Below, piece after piece: positions 23,575 to 25,669 of a DNA stretch of 25,669 nt. The translations under genes were made by a program, and so were the position numbers. Position 1 is the first letter of the stretch. Every line of letters starts with the position of its first letter. Source of the DNA: JACRBK01 sp964427955 (GTDB lineage Bacteria; Chloroflexota; Anaerolineae; Aggregatilineales; Aggregatilineaceae); contig CAYRWY010000028.1 in assembly GCA_964427955.1 (NCBI GenBank), positions 1-25,669 on the forward strand, read 5' to 3'. Below the pieces are notes generated by a model. It did not search any database. It was not told the DNA's origin and saw nothing but the letters and a program-made list of their open reading frames with translations.

Positions 23575-24513
23575 TCATTCTCCAAAAAGGCTCAGTTGAC
23601 GGGGTTTCTCCGGCGAGGAAGGCGGAACACTGACGTTCAGATCGGGCAGCACCATCCGGGGAGTGATCGGGATTGGATGTGCGCCTTGGCCCAAGAGGAT
23701 TCTGTTGCCCTCCGCGCTGGGCGGCGGATCAGGATAGTCGAGCACAAACACTGGCACACGCAGGGCCAAAGCCTCTTCTCCGGCTTTGAGGGTGCCGCCG
23801 GACGCTCCGGCCTCGATCACGCAGAGAGCCTGCGATAACCCGATAATGGTTTTGTTGCGAATCATAGCGTTGGCGGCAGACCAGGGCATTTGCGGAGGAA
23901 ATTCCGACACGACGATCATCTGTTGCGGCGGCTGCGCTTGCAGTTCGGGGCGGAGCTTAAATTGCAGCGCCCCCTCAGACGGCACAATCACCGTCAGCCC
24001 GCCGTGTTCCAGCGCCGTCCGGTGCGCCGCGACATCGACGCCGGGGGCATGGCCGCTCACCACGCTGAACTGCCGCCGCACCGCATCTTCGGCCAACCCT
24101 ACCGTATGGCGCATCCCCTGCTCGGAGGCATGGCGCGATCCGCTGAAAGCCACACTGGGATGAGCCAGGTTTTCGGCCTGCCCCCGGACATACAGCAGCA
24201 CAGGCGCATGGTCGCCCAACCGGGTACGGAGCTGCGCCGGGTAGGCTGGGTCCTGTCCCGTGATAAGCTGCCAGCCGCGTTGAGCCAGTTCTGCCGCGAG
24301 CGCCGCGCCCTGATCCGCTGTCGAATTTTTGAGCGCAGCGACAACCTCATCCTTCAGACCGAACAACTGCCCGATTTCGCCTGGCGCTAAGTCGAACAAT
24401 CCCGACAGCCGCTCGTCAGATGCGGCTGCCCAGGTCATGATTTTTTGCAGGGTGCGCTGGCCAATCCCAGGCACACGATGCAAACGCAGCCAAGATATCG
24501 ACGAGAAAGCCAT
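23575..24513 (-). CDS. DprA/Smf-like DNA-processing protein
   Basis: The 312-residue protein begins with a helix-hairpin-helix (LHRVPGIGQRTLQKIM, residues 11-26), then the DprA Rossmann core: VAFSGSRHASEQGM (121-134), VVSGHAPGVDVAAHRTALEHGG (151-172), VVSEFPPQ, NAMIRNKTIIGLSQALCVIEAGASGGTL (215-242). DprA binds ssDNA and loads RecA during natural transformation. This copy differs from canonical DprA: the Arg of the ARGID loop is Pro (SGHAPGVD), FPxRNR is reduced to AMIRNK, and the C-terminal winged helix is missing. It may thus be a specialised paralogue working with the adjacent RecQ-PRTase helicase in DNA repair, uptake or defence. Start ATG has GGAG close upstream. Confidence 0.88.
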   Translation of the reverse strand: MAFSSISWLRLHRVPGIGQRTLQKIMTWAAASDERLSGLFDLAPGEIGQLFGLKDEVVAALKNSTADQGAALAAELAQRGWQLITGQDPAYPAQLRTRLGDHAPVLLYVRGQAENLAHPSVAFSGSRHASEQGMRHTVGLAEDAVRRQFSVVSGHAPGVDVAAHRTALEHGGLTVIVPSEGALQFKLRPELQAQPPQQMIVVSEFPPQMPWSAANAMIRNKTIIGLSQALCVIEAGASGGTLKAGEEALALRVPVFVLDYPDPPPSAEGNRILLGQGAHPIPITPRMVLPDLNVSVPPSSPEKPRQLSLFGE

Positions 24514-24530
24514 AAGCTCCGAACCTGAAG

Positions 24531-25616
24531 CTAGATATTGAAGCGGACGACGATCATATCGCCATCCTGCATGATGTATTCCTTGCCTTCCAGGCGCATT
24601 TTGCCGTGGGCCTTGACTTCGACCAGATTGCTGTTGGCCTGGAGAAAGTCCTGGTAGGCCACAACTTCGGCCCGGATGAAGCCGCGCGCCAGATCGGTGT
24701 GGATCACGCCTGCCGCCTCGACCGCCGACGCGCCTTTGCGCACCGGCCAGGCACGCACCTCGTCTTCGCCGTAGGTGAAGAACGACTGGATGCCGAGCAG
24801 ATCGTAGGACAGCTTGAGTACGCGCTCGCGGCTGGGCTTTTCGATGTTGTATTCGGCCAGGAACATCGCGACATCGTCGGGATTATCCAACTGCGCGATC
24901 TCCGCTTCCAGCTTGCCTTGCAGCGTCACCACCAGGGCGTTACGGTGATCGTATTTCAGTTTGGCCGCCGGATCGTCCCCGCCATCCCCACGATTGAAGA
25001 CGATCAGCACCGGCTTGAGGCTCATAAACCCGTAGCCGCGCAGTGATTTCGTCTCTTCCGGTGTGAGATCGAGATCACGCAGCGGTTGATCGGCGCTGAG
25101 CTGCGCGTGCAGCCGCTCGAACAATTCGGCTTCCTGGGCCTGCTGCTGCTTGTTCTCGACTTTACCCTTCTTGCGCTCTTCTTCCAGGCGCGCCATCCGG
25201 TTTTCCACGCCGATCAGATCCAGCAGCAGGAACTCGCCGTCGATGGTTTCGAGATCGCGCAGCGGGTCTACGGTATCCTGCGGGTGGGGGACGGAGGCAT
25301 CCTCGAAGGCGCGGACGACGTGCAGAAAGCCGTCCAACTGCTGAAGTTCGTTGCGCATGGGGCCGCTCAGACCACCCTGCCCGATCCCCTTGTCCAGCCC
25401 GCCGATGTCGGTATAGGTCACGGTCGCGTACGTCGTCTTTTTGGGCTTGTAGATGGCGCTGAGATGGTCGATGCGCGTGTCCGGCACGCTGACGACGGCG
25501 GTGTGCACCTCAAGCTGTCCGGAAGAGAACGGCTCAGTCGGATACGTACTCCCCGTCAGGGCGTTAAAAATGGTCGTCTTGCCGCTGTTTGGCAGGCCGA
25601 TGATTCCCAGGCGCAT
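24531..25616 (-). CDS. ychF: YchF-type ATPase/GTPase (Obg family)
   Basis: The 361-residue P-loop protein belongs to the YchF/OLA1 branch of Obg-like proteins, ribosome-associated ATPases linked to translation and stress responses. It has G1 GLPNSGKTT (7-15; more often GLPNVGKST), switch II DIGGLDKG in place of DxAGL, the family phrase QLDGFLHVVRAFED, a coiled-coil helical insertion (ENRMARLEEERKKGKVENKQ), and a C-terminal TGS domain (VRAWPVRKGASAVEAAGVIHTDLARGFIRAEV ... DGDMIVVRFNI). The weak G4 motif (NRGD) fits the family's ATP preference. It is followed 17 bp later by the DprA-like gene and heads the minus-strand run. Confidence 0.93.
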   Translation of the reverse strand: MRLGIIGLPNSGKTTIFNALTGSTYPTEPFSSGQLEVHTAVVSVPDTRIDHLSAIYKPKKTTYATVTYTDIGGLDKGIGQGGLSGPMRNELQQLDGFLHVVRAFEDASVPHPQDTVDPLRDLETIDGEFLLLDLIGVENRMARLEEERKKGKVENKQQQAQEAELFERLHAQLSADQPLRDLDLTPEETKSLRGYGFMSLKPVLIVFNRGDGGDDPAAKLKYDHRNALVVTLQGKLEAEIAQLDNPDDVAMFLAEYNIEKPSRERVLKLSYDLLGIQSFFTYGEDEVRAWPVRKGASAVEAAGVIHTDLARGFIRAEVVAYQDFLQANSNLVEVKAHGKMRLEGKEYIMQDGDMIVVRFNI

Positions 25617-25669
25617 AGTGTTTTCGTTCCCTTTCAGGCAGATCGTCTAATAATCCACAGTATAGCCAG
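25617..25669 (-). promoter_or_regulatory. Upstream region of ychF with a -10-like box
   Basis: Read on the minus strand, TATACT (complement of 25659-25664) is a good -10 hexamer; the -35 would lie outside the window. AAGGGA (complement near 25633-25638) is an RBS-like stretch rather far from the ATG. This could be the main promoter of the seven-gene minus-strand run. Confidence 0.35.

Overview
The window looks like a piece of a high-GC bacterial chromosome, probably Chloroflexota (Anaerolineae-like). The grounds are an inference from protein style: a GGGGT/PKTIDND phosphofructokinase, a DppB permease with a DxDxDG insertion, a DsbA-cyclophilin fusion lipid-anchored or exported neighbourhood, and frequent GTG starts. 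It is a draft or metagenome assembly, because a run of 100 Ns interrupts one gene. I see no rRNA, tRNA, CRISPR array, insertion sequence or prophage.

Layout. 3-575 (+) is the C-terminal end of a P2A-type cation ATPase. It converges on a DUF4037-like nucleotidyltransferase (572-1423, -). 1507-3573 (+) is a molybdopterin formate dehydrogenase alpha subunit whose reading frame is crossed by an in-frame TGA. That TGA sits exactly at the selenocysteine position of the family and is followed by a SECIS-like hairpin, so I annotate one 688-residue selenoprotein rather than two ORFs. 3658-8177 (+) holds a GntR/FCD regulator behind a perfect 18-bp palindrome that contains its -10 box, then a family-5 solute-binding protein and two DppB/DppC-type permeases, with no ATPase genes. 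Two small proteins (8249-8843, +) follow a terminator-like hairpin.

8840-14867 (-) is a tight operon for surface glycan assembly: GT39-type membrane glycosyltransferase, GT4 glycosyltransferase, Wzx/MOP flippase, CgeB-like glycosyltransferase and SAM methyltransferase, joined by 4-bp overlaps or a 2-bp gap. The N run lies in the flippase and is flanked by the same 55 bp on both sides; removing the Ns and one copy restores a 512-residue frame.

14951-18608 (+) is an operon of a small lipoprotein, 6-phosphofructokinase, an exported DsbA-like/cyclophilin-like fusion protein and a membrane-anchored alpha/beta hydrolase. It ends in a strong bidirectional terminator at 18621-18660. From the other side the same terminator ends a long minus-strand run (25616 to 18675): YchF ATPase, DprA-like protein, RqlH-type RecQ helicase with a ComF-like phosphoribosyltransferase domain, NatA/NatB-type ABC exporter, a dual-specificity-like phosphatase and a 67-residue five-cysteine protein.

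The points most worth attention are the selenocysteine formate dehydrogenase, the DprA-like + RecQ-PRTase pair (which recalls both the ComFA/ComFC/DprA competence proteins and the ShosTA pair), the DsbA-cyclophilin fusion with a degenerate isomerase site, and the collapsed assembly gap.
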